A stretch of DNA of 64,000 bases from Gymnorhina tibicen (Eukaryota > Chordata > Aves > Passeriformes > Artamidae): positions 226,170 through 290,169 of the forward strand of contig VXAZ01008129.1 of NCBI GenBank assembly GCA_013399875.1, given 5' to 3'. Position 1 is the first letter of the stretch. The number at the start of each line of letters is the position of its first letter. Below, one piece after another: positions 53,543 to 64,000 of this stretch. Below the pieces are notes generated by a model, which ran no database searches, was not told the origin of the DNA, and was given only the letters and a program-made list of their open reading frames with translations. Both the position numbers and the translations under genes were made by a program.

Positions 53543-54183
53543 CTTTCCCCTGTGATACCACTGTGCCTCAGAAAGGACATACTGACATATTAAAAGGATC
53601 TTGTTGACATGAGGGGGCTTCATCATTGCCCAGAGCTTTTAAGTCATTTGGTCATCTGTTCACTATCTTTGGTCTGTTCTTGGAACATCTGTTCCCAAAA
53701 TACTGGCACAGTATGGCTTAGGAGGATTAAGTATCTAATCACATTATGTCTGCTCACTATGGTGTTACTCACAGGCCATCTCCAATTAAATTAAGTCTCC
53801 AATTAAGTCTCTTCTCTCCTTTTTCTGTAATTTTCAGAAAAACTTGAATAATTACAGGAAAGTTGCCAAACAGTACCAGTGCTGATTCTGACAGCTCTCT
53901 CTTACATTATCCTAAGATAATTTGCTAGCAACAGACCTCTAGTGTCATTCAGTGTTGGTTTTGCTAAATATAATAAGACCCTGAATACTATTAATGTGGT
54001 GGATTTTTATAGACAATACAAAATACCTTTTATTTTCTCTTATATATAGCATATAACTTCAGCTTTTTTATGCTGGAATTCTTTACCTAAATCATGTTTA
54101 CCTTGATAAAGATCTTGGGAGATTTTTATGCACAGTGTAGACAGCTAGATATAGGAAGGAATTGTAAACCCCTGTTCATGACT

Positions 54184-54270
54184 CCCCCTCAAAAACTAAT
54201 AAACAAGCAAGGAAGCCCACAAAAAACCCAACCCCCAAACTAACAAATAAAAACCCCAAACAATTAAAAA
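54184..54270. repeat. A/C-rich low-complexity tract
   Basis: About 85 bp of irregular CAAAAA, CCCAACCCCC and AACAAATAAAAACCCC units on the plus strand, about 270 bp upstream of the CR1 tail at 54540. Confidence 0.75.
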
Positions 54271-54539
54271 GCCAATCAGCTTCCACTGAAAACTCTTTGA
54301 CTTGAAATTACTTTTCGGGTTGTTGCAAGTATTTAATCTGCTTCACAGAAAAATTTTAGATTTAGAATATGCTGAAAACATGATTACCTGCATAGTTAGA
54401 AATCATCAAAATTGTAAATGCATTCTTATAACCTTTTATATCTAAGGACTTTCACGGCAGTCTCAGTAACCGCTTTTTTCCAACATCAGACTGTTTTCTC
54501 CAGATTTGTATTGGGGGAATTTAAAATTCTTTACACAGG

Positions 54540-54710
54540 AGAAGGTTGCCCAGAAAAGCTGTGGATGCCCCACCCCCGGAAATGTTCAAGACCAGGTTGG
54601 ATGGGGCTCAGAGCAACCTGGTCTAGTGGGAGGTGTCCCTGCCCATGGCAGGGGGGTTAGAAATGGGTGATCTTAAGGGTTCCTTCTAACCCAAGCCATT
54701 CTATGATTGT
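54540..54710 (+). mobile_element. Short CR1 LINE 3' tail
   Basis: About 170 bp match the end of a common avian CR1 type: GGTTGCCCAGAAAAGCTGTG, GATGCCCCACCCCCGGAAAT, GTTCAAGACCAGGTTGGATG, then CTGCCCATGGCAGGGGGGTT and CCATTCTATGATTGT at the terminus. It is the best preserved CR1 tail in the window, so probably the most recent insertion. The plus-strand open frame ending at 54660 runs into it by chance. Confidence 0.94.
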
Positions 54711-55947
54711 AGTAGTGAAAATATAATCTATCACTTTTGCCTCTTATGGAATTAATAGAACATTTTGTCCTTCCATGGATCGTGTAGGCTGGAAATCTTG
54801 AAGAGCTTATCTGTCTTTAACAGCATACAAGATATGCTATGGGAACAATTTTGGCAAACATAGTTGTGAGACTTACTACACGTAGCATCAGTAGTATTAG
54901 TCCTTGAAAATATTGTTGCACATTGACACCACGGTAAACTTTGGTTTAGATAAGTGTCTCCATTACTCTGAAGCAAATTGAAGCACAGACAAGCTTCCCA
55001 GAGTCGTTCTCTGCCCACAATGTTTGATTGTCCTGCCAAAAAGGACTGACTAATACGTTTCAGAAATACGTTTCCTTTGCTTTCTAGGAACTGCAATGCC
55101 CTCCCTGTGAGCAGTCTCTTTGCTACCTTTCTCGTTACCAGCCTGGAAGCTGGGAAAAGAAGGCTTGTGACTGGTTGCTCTGGGGTCTAACAAACTCTGA
55201 CTGCTCTGTGTCAGAGCCTCTGGCTGGGAGTGTTTCCTGGAATGTCTGAAAGTGACAGTTCCTTGCTCTGCTTGGGGGTTTTAAGATGTTACCCTCAATA
55301 TGCCAAGTCCAGTCTCAATCTTCTTGCTGAGGCTGTCATAGTGTTCATAGAAGCATTTCTGAGTCCATACCATGGGTTTTGTAGCCATGAAACAACCTAT
55401 GCCCCATCCAAACCGTGCTGTGGACCATCACCCATTTCAGGAGGATTTTTGCTCACTGGATGATAATTATAACCCATGGTTGTAGCAATGCCAATAGGTT
55501 TAAACATGAAGAATCCTAAGGTGGTTATCTAGGGGAATGACAATCAGGCATGGCCTTTTGTTAGGCTATAAGGCTTACATGAATATCTTTTACTGATTTG
55601 ACCTATTTTGAGTAGTACAGGCCTAGTCTTTCAAGCATTGCCTTACAGGTGATTTTACCGATCTTGCTGAAGATGCACACATGACTGGCTGGGTCATTAA
55701 GGACCAATTTCGTTTCTCTAAAAAGCAGCAATATATGCCACTTAAAAATAAAAAAAAAATCACGACAAACCCTAACAAAAAACCTAAACCCCACTTGCCT
55801 TGTGTTTCCCAGTAATAATAATGAAAAGTACTATGTAATTTTTCTGTGTCACGCTGACTGAGTATACATTTATCATCTTATATTTAAGGGGTTTCAGTAG
55901 ACAGAGTGTAACTCTTTAACAACTGATTTTCTCCTTTCTGTTTCCAG

Positions 55948-56151
55948 AGGCAACAATTTTAAGCTATGATGGAAGCATGTTTATGAAAATACAGCTTCCT
56001 GTTGTGATGCACACAGAGGCTGAAGATGTTTCTTTAAGGTTCAGGTCTCAGCGAGCTTATGGCATTTTAATGGCAACAACTTCCAGGGAATCTGCAGATA
56101 CCCTTCGGTTAGAGCTGGATGCAGGACGAGTTAAGCTAACGGTCAACCTAG
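55948..56151 (+). CDS. NRXN1: Neurexin-1-alpha exon: N-terminal part of LNS4
   Basis: This internal exon is 204 nt (68 codons) and phase 1 at both ends. With the G of the preceding exon it reads [18 protein letters not shown], then [20 protein letters not shown] and [18 protein letters not shown]. These are the first beta-strands of the fourth LNS (laminin/neurexin/sex-hormone-binding-globulin) domain. The acceptor is TTTCCAG before AGGCAAC, and the donor is CTAG followed by GTAACA. The donor closes the exon exactly where neurexin splice site 3 lies, so its partner can be either the microexon at 58360 or the next constitutive exon, which is outside the window. In the alpha-neurexin architecture LNS4 follows EGF2. 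The FMKIQLPVV stretch matches neurexin-1; I recall YMKIIMPMV in neurexin-3. Confidence 0.97.
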
Positions 56152-57164
56152 GTAACAACCTCTTCCTCCCAGAAATTAACATTTTCTTTACATTTTTCTT
56201 TTTGCTTGCAAACATTTATGAAACAGCCTGTTTTAACATTAAAAGTAAACTGAAATGATATATAAACACACGTCAATGCGGCATTTGCATATGTACATAC
56301 ACAAATACATGGCCATTATTACAATTTATTTTGGGTTTTTTTTGCATTTTTGTATTCTTTATTTAGTCTTAACATTATCCATCACAATATTTTTGTACTG
56401 TTGTGTATTCTAAAAAAAGAAGACAAGTTCATCAGTGGCATTTTTTGGCCAATTTGTTTTTCTTGATTGTGGAAGATTGGTTTTCCTCCACAATTTTTTC
56501 AGAATAGCAATTCCACAATTTCAATGTGCAAGCAGAAACAACGCATATGTAGGTCAGCTCAGTTTTACCTCCACCAATTAACGTATGACATGCAAATATA
56601 TCAAAGACTTTCTGGTTTTAACACTGAGAATGTTGCGGTTAGATACTCCCACTGATGGATTTCTTGTTCTCCTTTTTTTAGGTGTCAAATCGATATTAAA
56701 TTCATCTCCTCTTTTTTAAACAATTCTGTAGTGGTATTTTTGTAGTATCGAACGATAACACAACCCTTCAATGCCCAAAGACTGCGGCCCTCAGCAAACA
56801 GCCTTGTGAACACAGGAGGCACAAGCCCTTTTACAGAAAAAAAAATAAAAAAGAAAATTGGTTTCCTTGTTTAAAATATGATGGACAAAATGTCAGGTTA
56901 TGGTTTTCTCTAGTTTAAAAAAAAGTAAATAAAGAAATAAAAGTGCTTCTGCCATGCTTATGAATAAGTCCAAGTCAGGACCTGAAAGAGAACAGGAGTA
57001 TGCTCAGGAAAATGCACATTCCATGCAGCTATTCCCATTCAGGGGGATGCTATTTTTAAAGGGAATGAAGTATTTTATTGCTTTAGTCAGAGATTTCCGG
57101 AAAGCAGCGGTGGGGAGTGAGGGGTAAGAAAACAACCACCTAACCCTCCACTTCATCAAAGTGT

Positions 57165-57362
57165 CGCTCACTGGACCGCTGCCCCGGTGTTTAGCGATGA
57201 GGAGGGAGAGGGAGGAGCAAAGGGTGTCGCGGGTGACCCTTCCCTGCCGGTCCCCTCCGGAGCGGAGGCCGCGGCGGGAGGCTCCGAGCGCTTTCTGTAA
57301 AGGGGGTGTGCAGGTGCTGCTCCTCGGCTGTTTGCGACCACTTTTCTGATGCGGTTGACGAC
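57165..57362. promoter_or_regulatory. Small intragenic CpG island-like segment
   Basis: By eye I count roughly 18 CpG dinucleotides in about 200 bp, including GCCGCGGCGGG and TCGCGGG, whereas the flanking kilobases have almost none. It lies in the 2.2-kb intron between the first LNS4 exon and the SS3 microexon. Such clusters mark unmethylated, often promoter or enhancer DNA, but the sequence alone cannot show activity. I see no clear TATA box. Open frames on both strands here (plus 57161-57349, minus 57168-57371) follow from low stop density in GC-rich sequence. Confidence 0.6.
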
Positions 57363-57465
57363 ACATGACAAACTCAGCTATATGGAAACAAAATCTAGGT
57401 TTGATGGTATACATGTTCCTCAAAGGTGTAAACCAGGAGTAGCCGTACAAACCAGGTAGCGTGGT

Positions 57466-57506
57466 GTAGGGTTTGCGGTTTGGTTTTTGGTTTTGGGGGT
57501 TTTTTT
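57466..57506. repeat. T/G low-complexity tract
   Basis: About 40 bp of TTTGCGGTTTGG and GGTTTTGGGGG type units next to the CpG cluster in the same intron. Confidence 0.75.
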
Positions 57507-58254
57507 CAGTAATAAATAAATGCAGGTAGCCCAGCAGAGGATCCGTGCACAGATCAAGTTATTTACTTTATATACAAAACACCACCCTCTGCCTACTTCT
57601 ATAGCTCATGAAAGTCGATAAAAAGTAAATAAATCCACCCCCTAGCAATATTGTTCCTTCCTCCTATGCCCGCTTTTTTTTCTTTCTCTTTGTTATTTAT
57701 TTTTATTTTTAGTCAGGCAAAAAAAAAAATCTTAAAATAGAAAGGATTCTCTTTATTCTCTAATGAGTATTTATAAATATGTGATTTTTTTTCTCTGTAT
57801 TATTATAACTTTAAAGTAGTCACCCTTCATTTCTAAAATCTAGACATTAAGGATATGTACACCCACGGACCCTTATTTCTGGGCCTAGGTGATGAGCTCT
57901 GTATGTCAATCCTTAGCTTTTGAAGATGAGCCTTTGAGGTTATACTATCCACAAATTGTCCAAGGTGTCTGATTGTGGCCTGGCCTGCTCTATGACCCAT
58001 TGTGACGGAGCACTTTCTAATTGCACTGAGAGAATTTACCTGTTCTTTCACAGATGGGGAGAAAGTTGCAGCCTGCCTCAGTTAAGCATCTTTGACTTTT
58101 AATCCTGACTTTTCACTTAGATTTGTCACCATGTAGCTTTGTTTGAAATTGGCCATTTTTTTACCCTATTTGTCGTTTCTATTGGTAAAGACTTCTCGCA
58201 GTATATCTGGGTTATAACAGTATGTAAAGACTGATGATATGGAGTGGCCATATT

Positions 58255-58260
58255 TGCATG
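58255..58260 (+). promoter_or_regulatory. TGCATG motif (possible RBFOX site) upstream of the microexon
   Basis: An exact TGCATG lies about 100 nt before the microexon acceptor. RBFOX proteins bind UGCAUG in RNA, and sites upstream of an exon often favour skipping. Function here is inferred from the motif alone. Confidence 0.35.
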
Positions 58261-58359
58261 TGTCTGTCCCCGGAAGGGTGGACTGTGATTTTATTGGATG
58301 TCTGCAGCTATTACCTTGAAGGATAAATTTTCATTTTTCATCTATTCTTCCCCATCTAG

Positions 58360-58386
58360 ACTGTATCAGGATTAACTGTAATTCCA
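58360..58386 (+). CDS. NRXN1: Neurexin-1 alternative splice site 3 (SS3) microexon, 27 nt
   Basis: This 27-nt in-frame exon is too short for ordinary gene finding. Joined to the G ending the previous exon it reads D-CIRINCNSS, where the last serine takes its final two bases from the next exon. That matches the known SS3 insert in LNS4 of alpha-neurexins. The borders are good: a pyrimidine-rich stretch (TATTCTTCCCCATCTAG) precedes it and the strong donor GTAAGT follows it. Both ends are phase 1, so inclusion or skipping keeps the frame. Skipping should give VNL-G in place of VNL-DCIRINCNSS, provided the next exon begins GC, which I cannot see. The insert adds two cysteines. In mammals SS3 use varies between neuron types. 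That this copy is alternatively used is inferred from the family, not shown here. Confidence 0.94.
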
Positions 58387-58734
58387 GTAAGTGCCTATTC
58401 AAACTTTTTAAAATGTTATTCCACCATTATAAAATATGCAAACTAGAATGACAAAGATTGTGGACAGCTTGCAAGCACTTGATAATTTATTAATGAAATG
58501 TGATGATTAATTATCATTGTGTAAAAAGTCATCATATATTTTAGCACTTGTTTTTTGTCCTTCCCATAGGACACAACATTAACTAGAATATTAAAAAGGA
58601 AGCATTCTACAGGTGTAAACAAGCCTAGAGGATATGGTGCCTGTAGTACTGTATTATTCTAGATAGGCTATTTTATTTACAGTGGCCGTAGAATTTTCAA
58701 CCAGCATTTCTGATAAGCTGTCACACATTTTTCC

Positions 58735-58740
58735 TGCATG
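58735..58740 (+). promoter_or_regulatory. TGCATG motif (possible RBFOX site) downstream of the microexon
   Basis: An exact TGCATG lies about 350 nt after the microexon donor. RBFOX sites downstream of an exon often favour inclusion. A second downstream copy is at 59027-59032. Confidence 0.35.
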
Positions 58741-59026
58741 TCTTCCTTCCAATTTTCCTGACATTTTACCTTCAACTTGTGGTTAGATTGTTGGAACATA
58801 ATAGTTTTTACTACAAAAATTTATGTTTTGAAATCTTCCTGGACTATTAAGTGTATTTACTGGCTGGTTATAGCACAATTGGGTTTTGCTAAATCTTTGA
58901 TTTATGGAAATGTCATACATTGCAATAAGGACATTATTACGTCAGAATGACCGTATTTCTATGATGATTTTTTACACTCTAATTATGTAAAAAAAGCCTT
59001 GAATTGAACAATTTTTCTCTGTGATA

Positions 59027-59032
59027 TGCATG
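59027..59032 (+). promoter_or_regulatory. TGCATG motif, second downstream copy
   Basis: An exact TGCATG lies about 640 nt downstream of the microexon donor. It is more distant and so weaker evidence than the copy at 58735. Confidence 0.3.
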
Positions 59033-62000
59033 TTTATGAAACAGAGGGAAACATTTGCCAGATGAATGGACTAAATTTTAACTTCTCTGATATTATTTGG
59101 ATTAAGAGGCTATATTCTGAAAGGAGAAAAAGGACTGTGATTTTATTTTGAGTCTATGGAATTCCTGAATGGTGTCAACAAAATTATTGATAGTAAGTAT
59201 GGTAGATTTGAGTTTTGGGTTGTTTTTTTTCTTTCCCTTCCTAACAGGTTTTGCAGGCCAGAGGACTGGCTTTATATGCAAATAGAAAAAAAGCTAAACA
59301 ACAGACTGCACAGGTTTAATTTGTAGTTGGTAAGAGTTAAAAGATATTAACATAACATTCCTTAATAGTTTTATAACCCATAAAGAAAAACAAGGATCTG
59401 AAGTAATTCTTAATATGTCATTTGCTAATAGATTTTTTCAATTAATAATTTTACAAGACAAAAATACAACATTTGTATTAAAAACCAGAAAAATTTCTTG
59501 GGGCAAATGTTTAATTTAAACTGTTCTTAAATTCAGAGAGACTTTTCAATATAATAAAAGAAATGCTTGTAATTACCAAGACATAAAGATATCTTCCTCA
59601 TATTAAAAACAAAATAATAAAAAAGTAAAAAATTCTCACTTATAAACACAAATATTTTGTTTCCACTCACTAAAATATATTTAAAATCATGAAAACTCTC
59701 AGAAGCATTGTCTTGGTCTGCCACAGGACACTATTCAGCTACTGAAATCTCAATTAGAAAAATACTACCGAGTGTAAAACAAGCAGCTTTTTGAGCAGAA
59801 CTGTAATGAGATTTCCTGCTGCTGGTAAATTCCTTTTTTTTCCTAGGAAAAGCAATATTGTTTTTTCTTAACTTCCTTAATAAAATCAGAAAATCCCTTT
59901 GCAAACAGAGTTGCTAACATAAGGAAACCCACCAGGAATAAAGCCACAAATATAGCAGGTGTTTTCAGTTTTTAATCTCTTTTGGACTAAATGATGTATG
60001 AAAGATAAATTTAAATGGTTTCTAGGTTTCATTTTTAAGCAAGTTTTGGATCAAAAGAGAATCTGCAAAGACAAAGTAATAAGCCTCCAATTAGAGGATT
60101 GCAAAGAGGAGCAATGTATCTACTGGATTGGATTAGCAGTTACGAGTTCTTGGTCTCGTGCAGAAGCAACATAACCTCTCCACAAAATATCCTTGGTTTA
60201 AAATACTCATAAGTTATTTTTCTTTACAGTTTGTTTATAGTGGTTTTGTTGTTAGACATGAACTTGGGTGATGAGTTCCATCTCCCTGTGGTGCTTGTGT
60301 GTACTGAGCAGGGTTTTGTGAGCTTTCAGTACGGTAAGTACTACACTGCTTTCTTATCTGCACTGGAGTTTTTCAGCAACCAGATGTCTCATGAGCAATT
60401 TCTATATTTTAATATTAGATTATGGAGAATTATTGCTCTAAGCAGTCCTTAAAAATGCTTAATAGACAATATAATGGGGTTTAGTGGGACACAATTTGTT
60501 TCAAAGCAGCAGCATCCAGAACTGGAGTATTAATTTGCTAAACACTGTAATGGTTGAGTACCTCTCTTCTTGTTTCTGCTGAGAGCTGGATGTGTATCAA
60601 TCCTGATTTTATGTTGATAGAAGTAAATCTGGTCTTCGTGTTTGAATTTTTTTTTTTCCATTTCCTATTTCTGTTACTTAGAAATTAGTCCTGTTACCAT
60701 AACCTCAGTGTTGGGACTGACAGTTATTAGTAATAACTAGCCTAGTAACAGAGTTAAGGTCAGGATGAAGGGATCCGGTTTGAATTTGGAGAGATAGCTT
60801 TAAAACAAATCCAAAGACTTAAACTAAACATAAACAAGCTTGAGAGAAGAAAAAGGAAAATGTGAATGTAAGCACATTCTCCTGCTGTGAATTAAAAACC
60901 TAGCGAATAAAATACCGCACCTCTTCCTCTTCTCGTTTTCTCCTGAAGGCTGTCATCTTCTCACTGCAGATCAAATGATTAAGTGTTGGCTGACAGAGCT
61001 AAGATTGTGGTAGCAACTTTTTCCACACATGGTCATGCCTTCACCTTTAGCTGATGTCCTGTCTTGCAGAAGAGGTGGCATTTTGGGGTCTTCCTTGTTT
61101 GAAGGACAGAATTTTTTTAAATTTTAAAATGTTAATCAGGTATCAGGTCACTACTGAGCTTGTGTCTCATTAACAACATTATGGAGGCTGTTCATGCTAA
61201 TTTTATGGAACTGTCTGGAATGCTAAATGTTTTGTGCTGGGTTAGAAGATTGATATGCCCGTAAAACCACACATCACTAGAAATTCTGTCTCACGTCAGT
61301 CAGAAAATACCGTTGCTGAAATGTTGGGTTTGCACATCCTTAAGTAACTTCATTGTGTTCTTCAGAGCTACAAGTTTACAAAATTAAATTGTCCGTCAGG
61401 CAGTGAATTAAATGGTCCTTTTAAATTGCGGGTACATGTAGGTCAATGTCGGGGCTGACACCAGGAGAAAGGGAAACACTTATTTTATGAACAGAAATAG
61501 CTGCTGTGGTTTCCAAATTAGTGTTCATAGGGTGAGGAACTCATTTAAAAATAAGACTGCAGTGAACTCCGTTGTTTTAGTAAGATGAATGTAAAAGCAT
61601 TTTTTTGCATTAATCATTCTGTAAAAAATAAGTTGATAGCTGTAGAGCTCTTTTACATTATATACAGAATTGACAAACTAATCCCTGAAACTTGCCTAAG
61701 AATAATTCATAAAAAAAAATAAAAAGTCCCAAAACATTTCTCCCTTTCAAAGAAGGAAGTAATTTTTACCCTTTAATTGCAAACTGTAAAGCATAAATTA
61801 TAAATAGCAGTGAATCCTATTGAACTGAATGGGATTTTCCCTTGTATTTTCGAGACAGAACTTCATCCCAATAAAATTTACACTGCAGCTCAATAACAGC
61901 TTCTGAACAACTTTTAAACAAAAGCAGGTGTGCTATATTTTAATATTTTTCACTGCTGTAACCTTAAAGACTACTATCTTGACTTAATTTAAATTCCTTT

Positions 62001-62147
62001 TTGTTTCCAGTTTTAATAATTCCAAAACATTAGCATCTGAAAAAATCCAGGCAGCTGTAAAGGCTGCTGGTTTTAATATTCAATATGCTTTTGTCACAGA
62101 CGTCCCCAGTCTTACAAGTTATTTCATCTTTGGGGTTGTGAGGGTTT

Positions 62148-62166
62148 TTATTATTATTATTATTAT
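62148..62166. repeat. (ATT)n microsatellite
   Basis: About six perfect TTA/ATT units. Confidence 0.9.
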
Positions 62167-63773
62167 CTATTATATTGCTATAATTTCTGGAAATATATTT
62201 TCTATATTTTTATATGAGTCAGCAGAGTAGGGCTGTCATATTTTTTTATTAATTGCTACATTATACCACTAATAATTTTAATTGGTAAATAGCTGGCTCT
62301 TATTTCCCAGTCTGATGCTTTTGTTGAATACGAAAAAATACAGGACACATTTTTGAATGGTGCTGTGAAAGATTGCTCAGCTTGTGGCACACAGTGCAGG
62401 AGAGATTTAGGTTAGTTTTCTAGTACACAGCTTTGCTTCTGCAGGCAATAACTCATAGAGCAATGGCACTGAATTCAGTTGTACTCAAATGTAGGACTGT
62501 CAGAAGAAATGATTATGAATTGCAGGATGTTTGTTAGGGAGCAGAGAGTACTGTGGTAGTAAACGTGTGCACAATTCCCCAGGGAATGTGGGAACTGAGT
62601 TTGCAAGCTGGCTGTCCACCTTTACAAATTAGGAAGAGTTTCCTGGGCTGTGAGGTTTTTCTATTTCTTCTTCCAGCTAAGCACCCATTCAGTGGTTGTA
62701 TTTACATGCACCCCTCATCCTTATGTCTATCTAGTTATTCACCCATTCTCCATATCATTTATTGTTCCTCTCACTCTATTTTCTCATGCCATTTCAATTC
62801 TCTGTTCTTCTCTATAGCCCTTAATCTTTTTTCCTGGTTTTGTATGCTCATCCTTTTAAAACTTTTCTATTCTGCAGACCTGCACATTACAGATGATTAA
62901 GTTATTCTGTTTGGAAGCATCTGTTACTGAAGCATTTCTTTCTTGTCAAAATATCCTACAAATCCAGGGCATGACAAGGAGCTCTGTCAGATTATTGGTA
63001 AATAAGAGGAGAATTGTATATTTTAAAGAACCAGCAATGGTGTTGAATTACATTATATTTTCAATGTGCACATGAATTTTAAGCAGCAGAAAATCTTAAC
63101 ATGAAGACTGTACATCCTTTTGAAAGCTACTGCTTGTAAAACTGCATTTTATTGCAAAATCCAGAATCTTCAGCTGTGCTCTTATGGATATCCCAAAATC
63201 TACTGTGATAAGTAAATCATTAATATATTTCCATGTATTAGCTTCCTGTTATCTGGTGGAAGTAATTATTAGAATGTATTATTTGCTCCCTTTTTTGCTG
63301 TTGTTGGCAGTAGAAAATCGTTATAATGATTCCATTTTGTAGCTCCACCCAAATAAGATTTTGTACTTGGCCTGTTTTCTTACACAGTGCTTATGAATTG
63401 CATGAGTTTTGATCTTTTCCTCGTTACATGTGGCTGACAGCCTGGCAAAAATATGTAAAAGAGCTTTACCATAGAGGACATGCAGCAAATCAGCAGGGTA
63501 CTTTCTCTGCAAGTTCAGTCAGGAACTTCCCTCTGTGGCATAAAGTTTGAAAGAATTATGAACAATTCTTTTAAAACTTTGCCTATATTTTGCAGATTTA
63601 GAATAGGAAGTCATTGGATTCCTTCTCATTCAGCAAGATCAGTTTAAAGCCCACTTTTTCACATAATTTCCTGCAAAACAGGATCTGCTGCTATGCAACA
63701 AAACTGAAAACATACCTGGCCCCTTTCAATCAAATTCTGATTACAATCTCATAGTTGCTCATAGACAGCATGC

Positions 63774-63791
63774 AAAAAAAAAAAAAAAAAA
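63774..63791. repeat. Poly(A) homopolymer (A18)
   Basis: Eighteen consecutive A. No adjacent retrogene or SINE body could be recognised upstream. Confidence 0.9.
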
Positions 63792-64000
63792 GGAAAACTG
63801 CTGCATTACTCAGGGACTGTCACTGGAGTCCTCAGTATTCAGTCCGAAAGCTGCACTAAGACCATCCTCTGCCTTATTCCAGGCACTATGTTTGGAAAAA
63901 AGGTTGAAAACAGCTCACATTGGGAAAAAAAGTTCATTTTTGAAAGCAAAAGGGCCTGCCTGTATAAATATAATCAGGAGGGCTGAAGTCATTAAGGGAT

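Larger units (their letters stand above)
48753..55947 (+). other. NRXN1: NRXN1 intron between the EGF2 exon and the LNS4 exon
   Basis: This intron of about 7.2 kb begins GTAGGT and ends TTTCCAG after a good pyrimidine tract. It contains a CR1 3' tail at 54540-54710, a T/G-rich low-complexity tract at 53390-53542, an A/C-rich tract at 54184-54270 and TA-rich microsatellite sequence near 51003-51030. Sequence at 49900-50060 is locally richer in G+C, but I recognise nothing in it. No further exon was seen. Confidence 0.9.
56152..58359 (+). other. NRXN1: NRXN1 intron upstream of the SS3 microexon
   Basis: This intron of about 2.2 kb begins GTAACA and ends in a pyrimidine-rich tract with ATCTAG. 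It contains a dense CpG cluster at 57165-57362, a T/G-rich tract at 57466-57506 and a TGCATG hexamer at 58255-58260. A stretch with an acceptor-like end (TTCTTTCACAG, ending at 58053) has no convincing donor. Confidence 0.9.
58387..64000 (+). other. NRXN1: NRXN1 intron downstream of the SS3 microexon
   Basis: The intron begins GTAAGTGCC and runs past the window end. I looked for the next expected LNS4 exon (family residues KGPETL, then a strand ending in NDNEWHTVR) and did not find it. The sequence is AT-rich with an (ATT)n run at 62148-62166 and an A18 homopolymer at 63774-63791. Two TGCATG hexamers lie at 58735-58740 and 59027-59032. No other gene was seen. Confidence 0.87.

Noticed and set aside
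53271..53626. Several overlapping open frames on both strands rich in K, T, N, Q and P or in F, V, G and C
   Set aside because: They are products of the T/G low-complexity tract, which has few stop codons in any frame.
57004..57450. Open frames on both strands rich in R, P and A
   Set aside because: They follow from the GC-rich CpG cluster. No homologue was recognised and no plausible splice structure is present.
58038..58075. Acceptor-like pyrimidine tract ending in CACAG, followed by ATGGGGAGAAAG
   Set aside because: No credible donor follows before stops, and no neurexin residues are encoded.
1..64000. Search for tRNA, rRNA, CRISPR arrays, operons, phage or bacterial mobile systems
   Set aside because: None was seen. 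The window is an ordinary intron-rich vertebrate gene segment, so prokaryotic feature types do not apply.

Overview
The window is vertebrate nuclear DNA, almost certainly from a bird. It is AT-rich, non-coding over about 98% of its length, and carries several 5'-truncated CR1 LINE tails, the dominant interspersed repeat of birds and other sauropsids. It lies inside one very large gene, the alpha-neurexin gene NRXN1, which reads on the + strand. The residues fit NRXN1 rather than NRXN3 at positions where, from memory of the family, the paralogues differ (for example KHPQM and [11 protein letters not shown] in LNS3, [11 protein letters not shown], and [12 protein letters not shown] in the EGF module).

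Layout: 1-38898 is intron, the 3' part of the intron that follows the exon ending LNS2. Four coding exons follow, all with GT/AG borders and compatible phases: 38899-39337 (439 nt, phase 0 to 1; end of LNS2 and first half of LNS3), 48369-48752 (384 nt; rest of LNS3 plus the second EGF-like module), 55948-56151 (204 nt; start of LNS4), and a 27-nt microexon at 58360-58386 that matches alternative splice site 3 (SS3) in LNS4. From 58387 to the window end is intron again. The next expected exon, continuing LNS4, was not seen. The first exons of the gene, its promoters and its membrane anchor also lie outside.

The exons encode part of the presynaptic adhesion receptor's extracellular region (LNS2 end, LNS3, EGF2, first part of LNS4). 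Skipping or including the microexon changes LNS4 by nine residues.

Intronic content: four plus-strand CR1 3' tails (three clear, one decayed), one minus-strand internal CR1 ORF2 fragment with inactivating lesions, a possible solo LTR near 30 kb, a dense intragenic CpG cluster at 57.16-57.36 kb, strand-asymmetric A/C or T/G tracts, homopolymers and short tandem repeats, and two assembly ambiguities (one N at 20187, fifteen Ns at 45232-45246). No tRNA, rRNA, CRISPR, operon or second protein-coding gene was found. I do not see a new multi-gene system. The items most worth checking are the CpG cluster, the TGCATG motifs around the SS3 microexon, and the overlapping AATAAA signals just after the EGF2 exon.
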